A DNA stretch of 32,379 nucleotides from HRBIN12 sp964640965. Its GTDB lineage: Bacteria > Actinomycetota > UBA4738 > HRBIN12. The translations under genes and the position numbers were made by a program. The DNA lies in contig CAZXJB010000011.1 in NCBI GenBank assembly GCA_964640965.1, positions 1 to 32,379 of the forward strand, written 5' to 3'. Within the stretch, counting starts at the first letter, position 1, and the number at the start of each line of letters is the position of its first letter. Below the pieces are notes generated by a model, which did no database searches, was not told where the DNA came from, and was given only the letters and a program-made list of their open reading frames with translations. This document shows, piece by piece, positions 1-7,342 of this stretch.

Positions 1-634
1 CCCGCCGCTCGAGGGGGCCCGAGGCGATCGGCCCCCACTGTCGGATCCGTCGCAGCCCGTCGGCGAGGACGACCGCGAGGGCCGCGAGCAGGAGCGCCCC
101 CGCGTACCCCGGCCGCACGCCGTCCTCGAGCACGAGGTCGGCGAAGGCGGCGAGCGCGACCGGCGGCAGGAGCGCGAGCATGGGGCTCCCGGCGCGCGCG
201 AGCAGCGTGTACGCCGAGGAGCACGCGGCCCACACCGCNNNNNNNNNNNNNNNNNNNNNNNNNNNNGGCGGGAACGCCGGCGCCGGCGAGACCTGGGTCC
301 GCGCCTGCTGTCCGACGAGCGCGAGGGAGCGCTCGATCGCGCGCAGGGTCCGGAGAGAGGGCAGGCCGTACCAGGCGGTCTGGGGGAAGACGAACCACGT
401 GAGCGCGGCGAGCAGGCCGAGGGCGCTCGCCGCCGTCGCGAGCGCGAGCCCCCGGCGCTCGGTGGCCCAGCCCAGGCCCACGGCGAGCAGCGCCGCGAGG
501 ACGAGGCGGACCGTCGGTGCCCGGCCGGCGAACACGCGCCCGAACGCGAGCGCGCACGCGAGCGCGAGCGCGCCGACCGCGGCGAGCGCGATCAGCCCGT
601 GACCGCGAGCGACCTGGTCCTCGGGGCGTGCCAT
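1..634 (-). CDS. TgpA-like transglutaminase, N-terminal membrane domain (partial, crosses an N gap)
   Basis: The minus-strand frame reads from an ATG at 634 (start MARPEDQVARGHGLIALAAV) to the window edge, so the C-terminal part is missing. Visible parts are several hydrophobic segments, the stretch WFVFPQTAWYGLPS and, beyond the gap, RAGSPMLALLPPVALAAFAD followed by FADLVLEDGVRPGY. I recognise this pattern as the DUF3488/TgpA membrane domain that precedes a periplasm-facing transglutaminase core in actinobacterial homologues. The catalytic domain is outside the window, so activity cannot be judged. The gene overlaps the end of the DUF58 gene by 43 bases and is third in a moxR-DUF58-tgpA operon, the family's usual neighbourhood. 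The 28 Ns keep the reading frame, so the gap size may be close to real. The start is inferred from the overlap and lacks independent support. The substrate is unknown. Confidence 0.8.
   Translation of the reverse strand, partial: MARPEDQVARGHGLIALAAVGALALACALAFGRVFAGRAPTVRLVLAALLAVGLGWATERRGLALATAASALGLLAALTWFVFPQTAWYGLPSLRTLRAIERSLALVGQQARTQVSPAPAFPXXXXXXXXXXAVWAACSSAYTLLARAGSPMLALLPPVALAAFADLVLEDGVRPGYAGALLLAALAVVLADGLRRIRQWGPIASGPLERR
239..266. other. Assembly gap (28 N) inside the transglutaminase gene
   Basis: There are twenty-eight unknown bases. The frame before the gap (from the ATG at 634) continues in phase after it: 634 minus 238 is 396, a multiple of three, and both sides translate into TgpA-like membrane sequence. 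A real gap of about this size is therefore plausible. Confidence 0.95.
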
Positions 635-1821
635 CGCTCCGCGAGCCTTCCGGACGGTGGGACGACGACGACCTCCCAGCCGGTGCGGGCGAGCGAGCGC
701 AGCGCCTGCGTGGCGCGGCCCTCGAGCTCCCGCCGATGCTCGATGGGGAGGCGGTCGGGGTCGGCGGGGTGGACGAGCACGGCGAGCTTGGGCCCGAAGA
801 GCGCACCCATCTGGATGAGCGAGCTGAGCTCCGGGCCGATCGGTGGGGCGGCGACGACGACGAGCGTGGCGTCGGCGGCCGCGGCTCGGCGCAGACGGGT
901 GAGGCCCTGGCCGAGCGAGCGGGAGGTGTGGTGCGTGGCGGCGGCGAGCGCCTCGAGCAGCAGCTCCTCGCCCACGTGCCGGGGCGGCATCTGGCTCGTC
1001 ACGACCTTCAGGGTGAAGCCGTACCGTAGGAGCAGCACGCCGACCGAGGCCGCGGCCGAGATGGCCTTCTCGAAGGCGGGCGTGTGCGCGCGCCCGAGGG
1101 CCGACTCGCGCGTGTCCACGAACAGGACGGCGGACGAGCGGCGGGTGGCCTCGTCCTGGCGGAGCATGAGCTCCCCGGTCCGGGCCACGCTCGGCCAGTG
1201 GATCCGGCGCAGGTCGTCCCCCTCGACGTAGGGGCGCATCGTGTAGAACTCGTCGCCCGAGCGGTACAGCTGCCGCGCCGCGGCGAGGCCCATGGAGAGC
1301 CCGAAGGGCGTGTCCGGGCCGCCGCCGAGGTCCTCGACCTCGGGCGCGACCACGATCTCGTCCCGCACGTCGAGCTCCATCCCCATCCTCGTGAGGGCGA
1401 AGGGGTCGGAGATCTCCACCCGGACGGGGCCGAGCACGAACCGCCCGCGCCGCTGCGGGACGAGGCCGTAGCCGACGCGTCGCGTCGCCCGCGGTCGCAG
1501 GCCGGCGAGCACGAGCCTCGCCGAGCGGCCGAGGGCCTGCGGGGAGCGGTCCTCGAGGAGGACGAAGGAGGCGGGGACCGGGGAGAGGTTCTCGACCAGC
1601 AGCTCGACGCTCACCCGCTGCCCGGGACGCACGCGGGCCTCCGACACCCGCCGGCGCACGCGCAGCCGGAGCCTGCCCCAGCGCGCGAGCGCGGCCGCGG
1701 CGACCGGCAGCACGACGACGCCCACCGCGAGCATGTGGACCGTCGGCGAGCCGGTGGCGCGCGCGAGGAGCCAGAGCCCGAGGCCGGCCGCGAACACCGC
1801 CACCCCGCGGCCCGTCGGCAC
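592..1821 (-). CDS. DUF58 domain-containing protein
   Basis: This 409-residue protein starts at a GTG one base after the moxR stop. Two hydrophobic segments lie at about residues 8-20 and 29-47. A beta-rich region follows, then the DUF58 signature around 196-224: YVEGDDLRRIHWPSVARTGE, close to the family pattern GD..R.IHW....R.G.L. The last ~180 residues resemble a von Willebrand A-like fold (VLFVDTRES at about 233), as usual for DUF58. No enzymatic function is established for the family. It regularly sits between a MoxR ATPase and a transglutaminase, and is thought to act with MoxR in cell-envelope or complex-maturation roles. The stop overlaps the downstream transglutaminase gene by 43 bases, which suggests translational coupling. 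Family assignment is firm; the biological role is inference from context. Confidence 0.92.
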   Translation of the reverse strand: MPTGRGVAVFAAGLGLWLLARATGSPTVHMLAVGVVVLPVAAAALARWGRLRLRVRRRVSEARVRPGQRVSVELLVENLSPVPASFVLLEDRSPQALGRSARLVLAGLRPRATRRVGYGLVPQRRGRFVLGPVRVEISDPFALTRMGMELDVRDEIVVAPEVEDLGGGPDTPFGLSMGLAAARQLYRSGDEFYTMRPYVEGDDLRRIHWPSVARTGELMLRQDEATRRSSAVLFVDTRESALGRAHTPAFEKAISAAASVGVLLLRYGFTLKVVTSQMPPRHVGEELLLEALAAATHHTSRSLGQGLTRLRRAAAADATLVVVAAPPIGPELSSLIQMGALFGPKLAVLVHPADPDRLPIEHRRELEGRATQALRSLARTGWEVVVVPPSGRLAERWHAPRTRSLAVTG

Positions 1822-1822
1822 G

Positions 1823-2794
1823 TCAGCCTCCCGCCACGGGGACCGGGACCTCGCGCAGCAGCTCCTCGAGCACCACCTGCGGGGTCCTCCCGCTCATCAC
1901 GGCGTCGGCCGTCACGATCACCCGGTGGGAGAGCACCGGGAGCACGAGACCCTTGACGTCGTCGGGGATCACGAAGTCGCGCCCGTCGGCCGCCGCGAGG
2001 GCTCGGGCGGCGCGCAGCAGCATGATGGAGGCCCGGGGGCTCGCGCCGAGGTAGAGGTCGGGGTGGCGACGTGTGGCCTCGACGAGGTCCACGATGTAGC
2101 GGCGCACGTCCGCGGAGACGTGGATCTCGCGCACGTGCTCGATCATGGCGCGGACCTCCGTCGCGTCGGTGACCGGCCCGATCTCCGGGAGCCGCGACCG
2201 CACCCCGTGGGTCGCGAGGATCTCCGTCTCGGTCTCGGCCGACGGGTAGCCGAGCGCGATCCGCATCATGAACCGATCCAGCTGAGCCTCCGGCAGCGGG
2301 TACGTCCCCTCGTGCTCGATGGGGTTCTGGGTGGCGATCACCATGAAGGGGACGGCGAGCTGATAGGTCTCGGTGTCGATCGTGACCTGGCGCTCCTCCA
2401 TGCACTCGAGCAGCGCCGACTGCGTCTTCGGGCTCGCGCGGTTGATCTCATCGCCGAGCACGATGTTGGCGAAGATCGCGCCGGGCTTGAACTCGAAGTC
2501 GCCGCGCTCCTGGTTGAAGACGTTCACCCCGGTGATGTCGGTGGGCAGCAGGTCGGGCGTGAACTGGATCCGTCGGAACGAGCAGTCGATCGAGCGGGCG
2601 ATGGCCTTCGCGAGCATCGTCTTGCCGACGCCCGGCACGTCCTCGATGAGGATGTGACCCTCGGCGACGAGCGCGGCCAGCGCGAGGCGGATCTCGCGCC
2701 GCTTGCCTTGCACGACCCGCTCGACGTTCGCCTCGATCGCGCCGAAGCGTTCCGCGAAGCCGTCTCGGTCCAGGGTGGCCTCGGATGCCTGCAC
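1823..2794 (-). CDS. MoxR-family AAA+ ATPase
   Basis: This 323-residue AAA+ protein of normal MoxR length has a Walker A EDVPGVGKTMLAKA at about residues 51-64 and a Walker B IVLGDEINRASPKTQ from 111. It also has the sensor-1 region VIATQNPIEHEGTYPLPEAQ near 152-171 and an arginine-finger-type LDRFMMR. MoxR proteins are thought to act as chaperone-like ATPases that mature or activate partner complexes, usually with von Willebrand A-type partners such as the DUF58 product encoded one base downstream. The start is a GTG at 2794, supported by GGGAGG five bases upstream on the minus strand. It heads an operon with the DUF58 and transglutaminase genes and is divergent from the HNH gene. Family assignment is firm; the client is unknown. 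Confidence 0.94.
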   Translation of the reverse strand: MQASEATLDRDGFAERFGAIEANVERVVQGKRREIRLALAALVAEGHILIEDVPGVGKTMLAKAIARSIDCSFRRIQFTPDLLPTDITGVNVFNQERGDFEFKPGAIFANIVLGDEINRASPKTQSALLECMEERQVTIDTETYQLAVPFMVIATQNPIEHEGTYPLPEAQLDRFMMRIALGYPSAETETEILATHGVRSRLPEIGPVTDATEVRAMIEHVREIHVSADVRRYIVDLVEATRRHPDLYLGASPRASIMLLRAARALAAADGRDFVIPDDVKGLVLPVLSHRVIVTADAVMSGRTPQVVLEELLREVPVPVAGG

Positions 2795-3110
2795 GCCCGC
2801 CTCCCGTTCCCCACCGGGGAACCCATCTTACCCGGGGGGTCGGATCCGGGTTCCGTCTCCTCGCTGCGGGTTCGACCGCTCCCGCCGACCCGCGGTTCCC
2901 GAGCACGCGGCGCCCGGTGGGGATGGGAAGGCGACGGCCCCACGCCGTGAGCTGCTGGACGCCCCGCGCGGCCCCTTTGTTCGCTTCTTCCAGGCGTCCA
3001 ACTCGGGCAGGGTACCGTCGCCTTCCGAGGGATTACACCCCTGGGATCCGCCCGGTTCAAGCATCCCCGGGGACCGATCCGTCCGTGCGCTAGACTCGCT
3101 GCACCCGACC
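2795..3110. other. Divergent intergenic region between moxR and the HNH gene
   Basis: These 316 bases contain no convincing gene. Towards moxR there is a -10-like TAAGAT (minus strand, 2830-2825) and a perfect 7-3-7 inverted repeat at 2806-2822. Towards the HNH gene there is a -10-like TAGACT at 3091-3096, 14 bases before its ATG, with no good -35. The middle part (about 2860-3050) shows nothing I can name; reading frames through it are ordinary high-GC open frames. Confidence 0.6.
2806..2830 (-). promoter_or_regulatory. Putative moxR promoter -10 with start-site palindrome
   Basis: Read on the minus strand, TAAGAT (2830-2825) matches the TANNNT -10 of actinobacterial housekeeping promoters. 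No good -35 is visible 17-18 bases upstream. Immediately downstream, where transcription would begin, lies the perfect inverted repeat GTTCCCC-3-GGGGAAC (2806-2822). It could be a repressor site or a 5' hairpin in the moxR mRNA. This is inference only. Confidence 0.4.
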
Positions 3111-3596
3111 ATGGGAAGAGCGCTCGTGCTCAACGCGTCGCACCAGCCCCTCGCGGTCGTCTCGGCCCGGAGGGCGGTGGTGCTCGTCCTCAAGGAGAAG
3201 GCCGAGGTGCTCGCCACCAACGGGATGGTCTTCCGCTCGGAGCGCGCCTCGATCGAGGCGCCCTCGGTCGTGCGGCTGCGGTACTTCGTCCGCGTCCCGT
3301 ACCGCGCGCAGGCCCCGCTCACCCGCCGCGCGGTGTTCGCCCGTGACGACTGGACGTGCCAGTACTGCGGGGCGCCGGCCGAGAACCTCGACCACGTGAT
3401 CCCGCGGTCCAAGGGCGGGGAGCACTCGTGGGAGAACGTGGTCGCGGCGTGCCGGCGGTGCAACTCCCGCAAGGAGAACCGGCGCCCCGAGGACGCGGGC
3501 CTGCGCCTGGCACGTCGGCCGGTCGCGCCGGCCGACGGGTTCCTCCTCTCGCTCGGGCGGCTCGAGCCCGAGTGGGAGCCGTTCCTCGCGCGCTGA
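3111..3596 (+). CDS. HNH endonuclease family protein
   Basis: This 161-residue protein has a C-terminal HNH nuclease motif. A Cys pair WTCQYCG (C83, C86), the catalytic-type LDHVIPRSKGG (D94-H95), WENVVAACRRCN (N109, C114, C117) and SRKENR together form the Zn-bound beta-beta-alpha metal fold of the McrA-like HNH group. The N-terminal half (MGRALVLNASHQPLAVVSAR) is the helper region seen in the small stand-alone actinobacterial HNH proteins. The start ATG at 3111 was chosen because the domain begins directly there, and a TAGACT -10-like hexamer 14 bases upstream suggests a very short leader; upstream in-frame codons have no family resemblance. The protein lies between the divergent moxR operon and the mraZ control region, in the same direction as mraZ. 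Its DNA substrate and biological role are unknown. Confidence 0.88.
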   Translation: MGRALVLNASHQPLAVVSARRAVVLVLKEKAEVLATNGMVFRSERASIEAPSVVRLRYFVRVPYRAQAPLTRRAVFARDDWTCQYCGAPAENLDHVIPRSKGGEHSWENVVAACRRCNSRKENRRPEDAGLRLARRPVAPADGFLLSLGRLEPEWEPFLAR

Positions 3597-3624
3597 TCGC
3601 GCGGACCCCCGCACACGGGTCACC

Positions 3625-3666
3625 CCTTCACGGAAGGCCACAATCTTTGACGGTCCTTCACTGAAG
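3625..3666. promoter_or_regulatory. Two related palindromes upstream of the mraZ promoter
   Basis: CCTTCACGGAAGG (3625-3637) is a perfect 5-3-5 palindrome. CCTTCACTGAAG (3655-3666) contains the perfect 5-1-5 palindrome CTTCACTGAAG. They share CCTTCAC.GAAG and their starts are exactly 30 bp apart, about three helical turns. A further TTCACTG copy follows at 3667-3673. The spacing suggests two sites for one dimeric regulator on the same DNA face. No T tract follows, so a terminator for the HNH gene is less likely. No regulator is identified. Confidence 0.45.
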
Positions 3667-3680
3667 TTCACTGTGTCCCC

Positions 3681-3740
3681 TTGACATGGTGGAGGATTTG
3701 TGGAGGATACGTGGGGCACAGTGGAGGAGAAGGGGAGGAC
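3681..3740 (+). promoter_or_regulatory. mraZ promoter and MraZ-type operator array
   Basis: TTGACA (3681-3686) is a perfect -35 hexamer. The -10 is weak; GATACG at 3706-3711 is the best candidate. Across and after it run GTGG-centred repeats: GTGGAGGA at 3689, GTGGAGGA at 3700, GTGGGGCA at 3711, GTGGAGGA at 3721 and a degenerate AGGGGAGGA at 3731, spaced 11, 11, 10 and 10 bp. MraZ proteins are known to bind TGGG/GTGG repeats with about one helical turn spacing upstream of their own gene. Placement between -35 and the start codon fits autorepression of the dcw operon. The last repeat also supplies the ribosome binding site. Confidence 0.75.
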
Positions 3741-3742
3741 GC

Positions 3743-4174
3743 GTGGCCGAACTGCTCGGCACGCACCGGTACCAGCTCGACCCGAAGGGGCGCGTCAGCC
3801 TGCCATCGAGGTTCCGTGAGGCCTTCGCCGAGGGCGCGGTCCTCACGCTCGGGCAGGACGGCTGCCTCTTCTGCTTCCCCAGGGCCGAGTGGGAGGCGCG
3901 GAGCGAGGAGGTGCGCGGTCTCCCCCTCTCCGACCCGCAGGGGCGCGCCTACGCCCGCGTGTTCTTCGGCAAGGCGGAGGCCGTCGAGCTCGACGGCCAG
4001 GGGCGGCTGCTGATCCCGCAGCGGCTGCGCGCCGAGGTCGGCATCGGTCGCGAGGTCGTCGTGCTCGGGGTCATGGACCGGATGGAGGTCTGGGACCGGG
4101 AGGCGTACGAGCGCTACGAGCAGACCCACGGCGGCGCCTACCTGGCGGGGACGCTGCGACCGGGCGAGCGCTGA
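3743..4174 (+). CDS. mraZ: Transcriptional regulator MraZ
   Basis: This 143-residue protein has two SpoVT/AbrB-like swapped-hairpin repeats, each with the family signature: DPKGRVSLPSRFR at 13-25 and DGQGRLLIPQRLR at 84-96. MraZ forms a ring-shaped DNA-binding oligomer that represses its own operon through repeats upstream of the gene. Such repeats are present here at 3689-3740. The start GTG at 3743 has GGGGAGG a few bases upstream and gives the usual MraZ length and N-terminus (LGTHRYQLDPKGR). A longer frame from 3686 would be translated through the operator repeats and has no family similarity. It is the first gene of the division and cell-wall operon. Confidence 0.95.
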   Translation: MAELLGTHRYQLDPKGRVSLPSRFREAFAEGAVLTLGQDGCLFCFPRAEWEARSEEVRGLPLSDPQGRAYARVFFGKAEAVELDGQGRLLIPQRLRAEVGIGREVVVLGVMDRMEVWDREAYERYEQTHGGAYLAGTLRPGER

Positions 4175-4193
4175 GGGCAGGGAGCGGGGTCGG

Positions 4194-4298
4194 ATGCGGG
4201 GTTCGCTCGAGCACGAGGTCCGGCAGAGCCTGTGGCTGCTGCTCGCCACGCTGGCGCCCTGCGCCGCGCTCGGCGCCGTCCTGTGGATCTCCGGGTGA
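4194..4298 (+). CDS. Possible 34-residue single-pass membrane protein
   Basis: A short frame starts at ATG 4194 and ends at TGA 4296-4298, nineteen bases after mraZ and four bases before the rsmH GTG. The product begins MRGSLEHEVRQSLWLLLATL, has one hydrophobic stretch at about residues 13-32 and ends LWISG. I recognise no family. In favour are its fit between the two genes, a charged N-terminus followed by a transmembrane stretch, and its stop overlapping the rsmH ribosome binding region (GGTGAGG). Against it, the ribosome binding site (GGGAG, about 10 bases upstream) is only moderate and high-GC DNA often holds short open frames. Its role, if real, may be in the divisome or in coupling rsmH translation. 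Confidence 0.4.
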   Translation: MRGSLEHEVRQSLWLLLATLAPCAALGAVLWISG

Positions 4299-4302
4299 GG
4301 TC

Positions 4303-5169
4303 GTGGGGGAGCCGGGGGAGCGGCTGCACGAGCCGGTCATGGCGGGCGAGGTGACGGAGCTGCTCGCGGGACGAGGGGTGGTGCTCGACCTCACCGTCGG
4401 CGCGGGCGGCCACGCCGAGGCCCTGCTCCGGGCGGGGGTCGGTCGCGTGATCGGCGTCGACCGGGACCCGGAGGCCCTGCGCCTCGCGCGCCGTCGGCTC
4501 GCGTCCTTCGGGGGCCGCTTCGCGGCCGTGCAGGCGCGCTTCTCGCGCCCGCCCGTCGGGGGTCCGGTCGACGGGGTCCTGTACGACCTCGGGGTGAGCT
4601 CGATCCAGCTCGACCGACCCGAACGCGGCTTCTCCTACCGCCTCGCGGGCCCGCTCGACATGCGCATGGGCCCCGACGGTCCCTCGGCGATGGAGCTCGT
4701 GAACGAGGCGCCCGAGGCGGAGCTCGCGCGCATCATCGCCGAGTACGGCGAGGAGCCGCGGGCCCGCCGGGTGGCCGCGGCCATCGTCCGCGCGCGGGGG
4801 CGAGCGCCGATCCGGACCACGGAGGAGCTCGCGCGCATCGTCGCCGGGGCCCTCGGCGCGAGACGCGGCGGCCCGCACCCGGCCCGGCGGACCTTCCAGG
4901 CCCTGCGGATCGCCGTGAACCGGGAGCTCGAGGAGCTCGAGGCCTCGCTGCCGCGGGCCGTGGCGCTCCTCGCCCCCGGCGGTCGGCTCGTCGTCATCTC
5001 CTACCACTCGCTCGAGGACCGGATCGTCAAGCGGTTCCTGCTCGGCGCCCCGGGCCTGCTCGTGCTGACGCGCAAGCCCAGGCGACCCTCCGCCGCCGAG
5101 CGGGAGCGGAACCCGCGGGCGCGGAGCGCGAAGCTCCGCGCCGCCGAGAAGCTGCCGGAGGCGGCATGA
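4303..5169 (+). CDS. rsmH: 16S rRNA (cytosine(1402)-N4)-methyltransferase RsmH
   Basis: This 288-residue protein (also called MraW) methylates N4 of C1402 in the ribosomal P site using SAM. Visible motifs are HEPVM at 9-13, the SAM loop LDLTVGAGGHAEALL at 28-42, the acidic GVDRDPEALRLARRRL from 51, YDLGVSSIQLDRPERGFSY at 94-112, FQALRIAVNREL at 198-209 and VISYHSLEDRIVKRF at 231-245. The start GTG at 4303 is required because HEPVM belongs to the family core and lies before the next in-frame ATG (4339). GGTGAGG lies only two to three bases upstream, unusually close. The gene ends in an ATGA overlap with ftsL. Confidence 0.96.
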   Translation: MGEPGERLHEPVMAGEVTELLAGRGVVLDLTVGAGGHAEALLRAGVGRVIGVDRDPEALRLARRRLASFGGRFAAVQARFSRPPVGGPVDGVLYDLGVSSIQLDRPERGFSYRLAGPLDMRMGPDGPSAMELVNEAPEAELARIIAEYGEEPRARRVAAAIVRARGRAPIRTTEELARIVAGALGARRGGPHPARRTFQALRIAVNRELEELEASLPRAVALLAPGGRLVVISYHSLEDRIVKRFLLGAPGLLVLTRKPRRPSAAERERNPRARSAKLRAAEKLPEAA

Positions 5170-5630
5170 GCCTCCCCGCCGAGCGCCACCCCGCATGGGT
5201 CATCCCGGAGGCGGTGCCGGGCGGAGCGGGGTCGCTGAGGCGCCCGAAGCGCGTCGAGGCAGCGGAGCGCGCCCCGCGGAGCCCGGCACCGCCTCCCCCC
5301 CGCGTCCGGCGGGGGAAGCACCACGTGGGGTTCGCGATCACGGCGGCGGTCCTGCTCGGACCGATGCTGCTCGGGATCGCGGGCCTGAACGCCCTGCTCG
5401 CGCAGCAATCGTTCCGCCTGGACGGGATGGAGCAGCGCATCGCGTCGCTGGCCACGGAGCACCAGGAGCTCGTGCACGAGCAGGCCAAGCTGTCCGCGCC
5501 CGGCCGGATCGCCGCCTGGGCTCGCCGGATGGGGATGCGTCTCCCCGACGATATCCGACCCCTCCACACCCCCGGCGAGGATCAGGCGGTTCCGGCCGGG
5601 TCCGCGGGCCCCGCCGGGGAGGGGGCGTGA
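5166..5630 (+). CDS. ftsL: Cell division protein FtsL-like (septum formation initiator type)
   Basis: This 154-residue bitopic protein has a basic, proline-rich cytoplasmic tail (1-52), a transmembrane helix at about 54-77 (FAITAAVLLGPMLLGIAGLN), a short coiled coil at about 84-110 (FRLDGMEQRIASLATEHQEL) and the FtsL-type motif APGRIAAWARRMGMRLPDD. FtsL forms a periplasmic coiled coil with FtsQ/DivIC-type partners and helps activate FtsWI synthesis. Sequence conservation in this family is weak; assignment rests on topology plus position between rsmH and ftsI. The ATG lies in the rsmH stop (ATGA) and the gene ends in a GTGA overlap with ftsI. The 50-residue cytoplasmic extension is typical of Actinomycetota. 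Confidence 0.88.
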   Translation: MSLPAERHPAWVIPEAVPGGAGSLRRPKRVEAAERAPRSPAPPPPRVRRGKHHVGFAITAAVLLGPMLLGIAGLNALLAQQSFRLDGMEQRIASLATEHQELVHEQAKLSAPGRIAAWARRMGMRLPDDIRPLHTPGEDQAVPAGSAGPAGEGA

Positions 5631-7342
5631 GGCGGCCGCCGCTCTCGCGCCTCGTCGCGCTGCTCGCCGCGATGATCCTCGCGCTCTGCGGCATCTTCGC
5701 GCGGCTCACGGTCCTGCAGGTGAGCCAGGCGGCCTCGCTCCAGGATCTCGCGCTGCAGCAGCGGCTGCGCACGGTGGAGCTCCCGGCGACCCGGGGCGAG
5801 ATCGTGGACCGCAGCGGCGAGCCGCTCGCGATCTCGCTCGAGGCGCGCGACGTGTACGCGGACCCTCGCTACATCACCGACCCGTGGCGCGAGGCGAGCG
5901 CGCTCGCCCCGCTGCTCGGAGGGGACGTCGCCGAGCTCGCGCAGCTCCTGGGTCGTGACACCTCCTTCGTGTACCTCGCGCGCCAGGTGGATCCCGGGCT
6001 CGCCGAGCGCATCGCCGCGCGGGGCCTGCCCGGCATCGGGTTCCTGCCCACGACCCGCCGCGCCTACCCCGCGGGTCCCCTCGCCGCGCAGGTGCTCGGC
6101 TTCGTCGGCGTCGACGGGGTCGGGCTCGCCGGCCTCGAGCTGCGGTACGACGAGCTGCTCGCCGGGACGCCGGGGGAGCGGACGCAGGAGATCGACCCGC
6201 ACGGGCAGCCGATCGCCGGGGGGATCGACGTCGAGCGGCCGCCGGTCCCCGGATCCACGCTCGTGACCACGCTCGACCGCGAGATCCAGTACCTCGCCCA
6301 GCAGGCGCTCGAACGGGCGGTGCGGGAGAACCGGGCGCGCGGCGGCACCGTCATCGTGATGGACGTGCGCACCGGGGACATCCTGGCGATGGCGAGCTAC
6401 CCGTGGTTCGACCCGAACGCCTTCACCGACGCCCCGGCGAGCCGGTACCGGAACCGGGCGGTCACCGACGCCTTCGAGCCCGGCTCCACGAACAAGGTGA
6501 TCACGGCCGCGGCGGCGATCGATCGGCACGCGGTCGGGCTCCGGCAGGTCTTCTCCGTGCCGTGGCAGATGCGGGTCGGCGGCTACACGATCCACGACGC
6601 GCACCCGCACCCGGTGATGCGGATGACCCTGGGCGACATCATCGCGGAGTCGAGCAACATCGGGGCGGTGATGGTGGCGCGCCGCGTCGGCCCGACGGCG
6701 ATGGCCGCCTACCTCGACCGGTTCGGGCTCGGACGACCCACGGGCGTGGGGTTCCCCGGTGAGTCGGGGGGGATCCTCCCGCCGGTGTCCGCCTGGACGG
6801 GGTCGAGCCTCGCGACCATGTCCTACGGGCAGGGGATCGCGGCGACGCCCCTGCAGATGACCGCCGTCTACGCCGCGATCGCGAACGACGGGCGCTGGGT
6901 GCAGCCGCGGCTGGTGCGCGGGGTCCGCGCCCCCGACGGCGGGTTCGAGCCCGCCCCGGTCTCGCCCACCCGGCGGGTGGTCTCACCGGAGACCGCGGCC
7001 GTCCTCACGCGGATGCTCGTGCAGGCCGTGGACACGGGGACCGGCGTGAACGCGACGGTCCCCGGCTACGAGGTCGCCGGGAAGACCGGAACGGCTCGGA
7101 TCCCCGCCCCCGACGGGAGCGGGTACCTCCCCGGCGAGTACATCGCGTCCTTCATCGGGTTCCTGCCGGCCTCCGAGCCGCGGGTCGCGATCGCGGCGAT
7201 CCTGGACCGGCCGGCGACGGAGTACGGTGGCGTGGCGGCGGCTCCCCTGTTCCAGGAGATCGCGCGCTCGGTGATCACGCGCCTCGGGCTCGAGCCGGGC
7301 ACGCCGCTCCCGCCGCCCCCGACCGCGGAGCCGGGCGGATGA
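5627..7342 (+). CDS. ftsI: Septal peptidoglycan transpeptidase FtsI (class B PBP)
   Basis: This 571-residue penicillin-binding protein crosslinks septal peptidoglycan together with FtsW. The order is a short cytoplasmic tail, a transmembrane anchor at about 8-27 (LVALLAAMILALCGIFARLT), a PBP dimer/pedestal domain from about 50 (RGEIVDRSGEPLAISLEARD) and a transpeptidase domain from about 220. The active-site motifs are all present: FEPGSTNK with nucleophile S287 and K290, SSN at 342-344, and KTGT at 486-489. Phe and Asn flanking the SxxK motif differ from the proteobacterial YEPGSTFK but keep the catalytic Ser and Lys. No PASTA domains are present. The GTG start overlaps the ftsL stop (GTGA) and the stop overlaps the murE ATG (ATGA). 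Confidence 0.97.
   Translation: MRRPPLSRLVALLAAMILALCGIFARLTVLQVSQAASLQDLALQQRLRTVELPATRGEIVDRSGEPLAISLEARDVYADPRYITDPWREASALAPLLGGDVAELAQLLGRDTSFVYLARQVDPGLAERIAARGLPGIGFLPTTRRAYPAGPLAAQVLGFVGVDGVGLAGLELRYDELLAGTPGERTQEIDPHGQPIAGGIDVERPPVPGSTLVTTLDREIQYLAQQALERAVRENRARGGTVIVMDVRTGDILAMASYPWFDPNAFTDAPASRYRNRAVTDAFEPGSTNKVITAAAAIDRHAVGLRQVFSVPWQMRVGGYTIHDAHPHPVMRMTLGDIIAESSNIGAVMVARRVGPTAMAAYLDRFGLGRPTGVGFPGESGGILPPVSAWTGSSLATMSYGQGIAATPLQMTAVYAAIANDGRWVQPRLVRGVRAPDGGFEPAPVSPTRRVVSPETAAVLTRMLVQAVDTGTGVNATVPGYEVAGKTGTARIPAPDGSGYLPGEYIASFIGFLPASEPRVAIAAILDRPATEYGGVAAAPLFQEIARSVITRLGLEPGTPLPPPPTAEPGG

Noticed and set aside
2866..2890. tRNA-like GGGTTCGACC element
   Set aside because: The flanking bases do not form a T stem (GCGGG faces GCTCC), and no acceptor or anticodon arms are found.
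6473..6496. Inactive FtsI because SxxK context is STNK
   Set aside because: The catalytic Ser287 and Lys290, SSN and KTGT are all present; the third position is variable in Actinomycetota.
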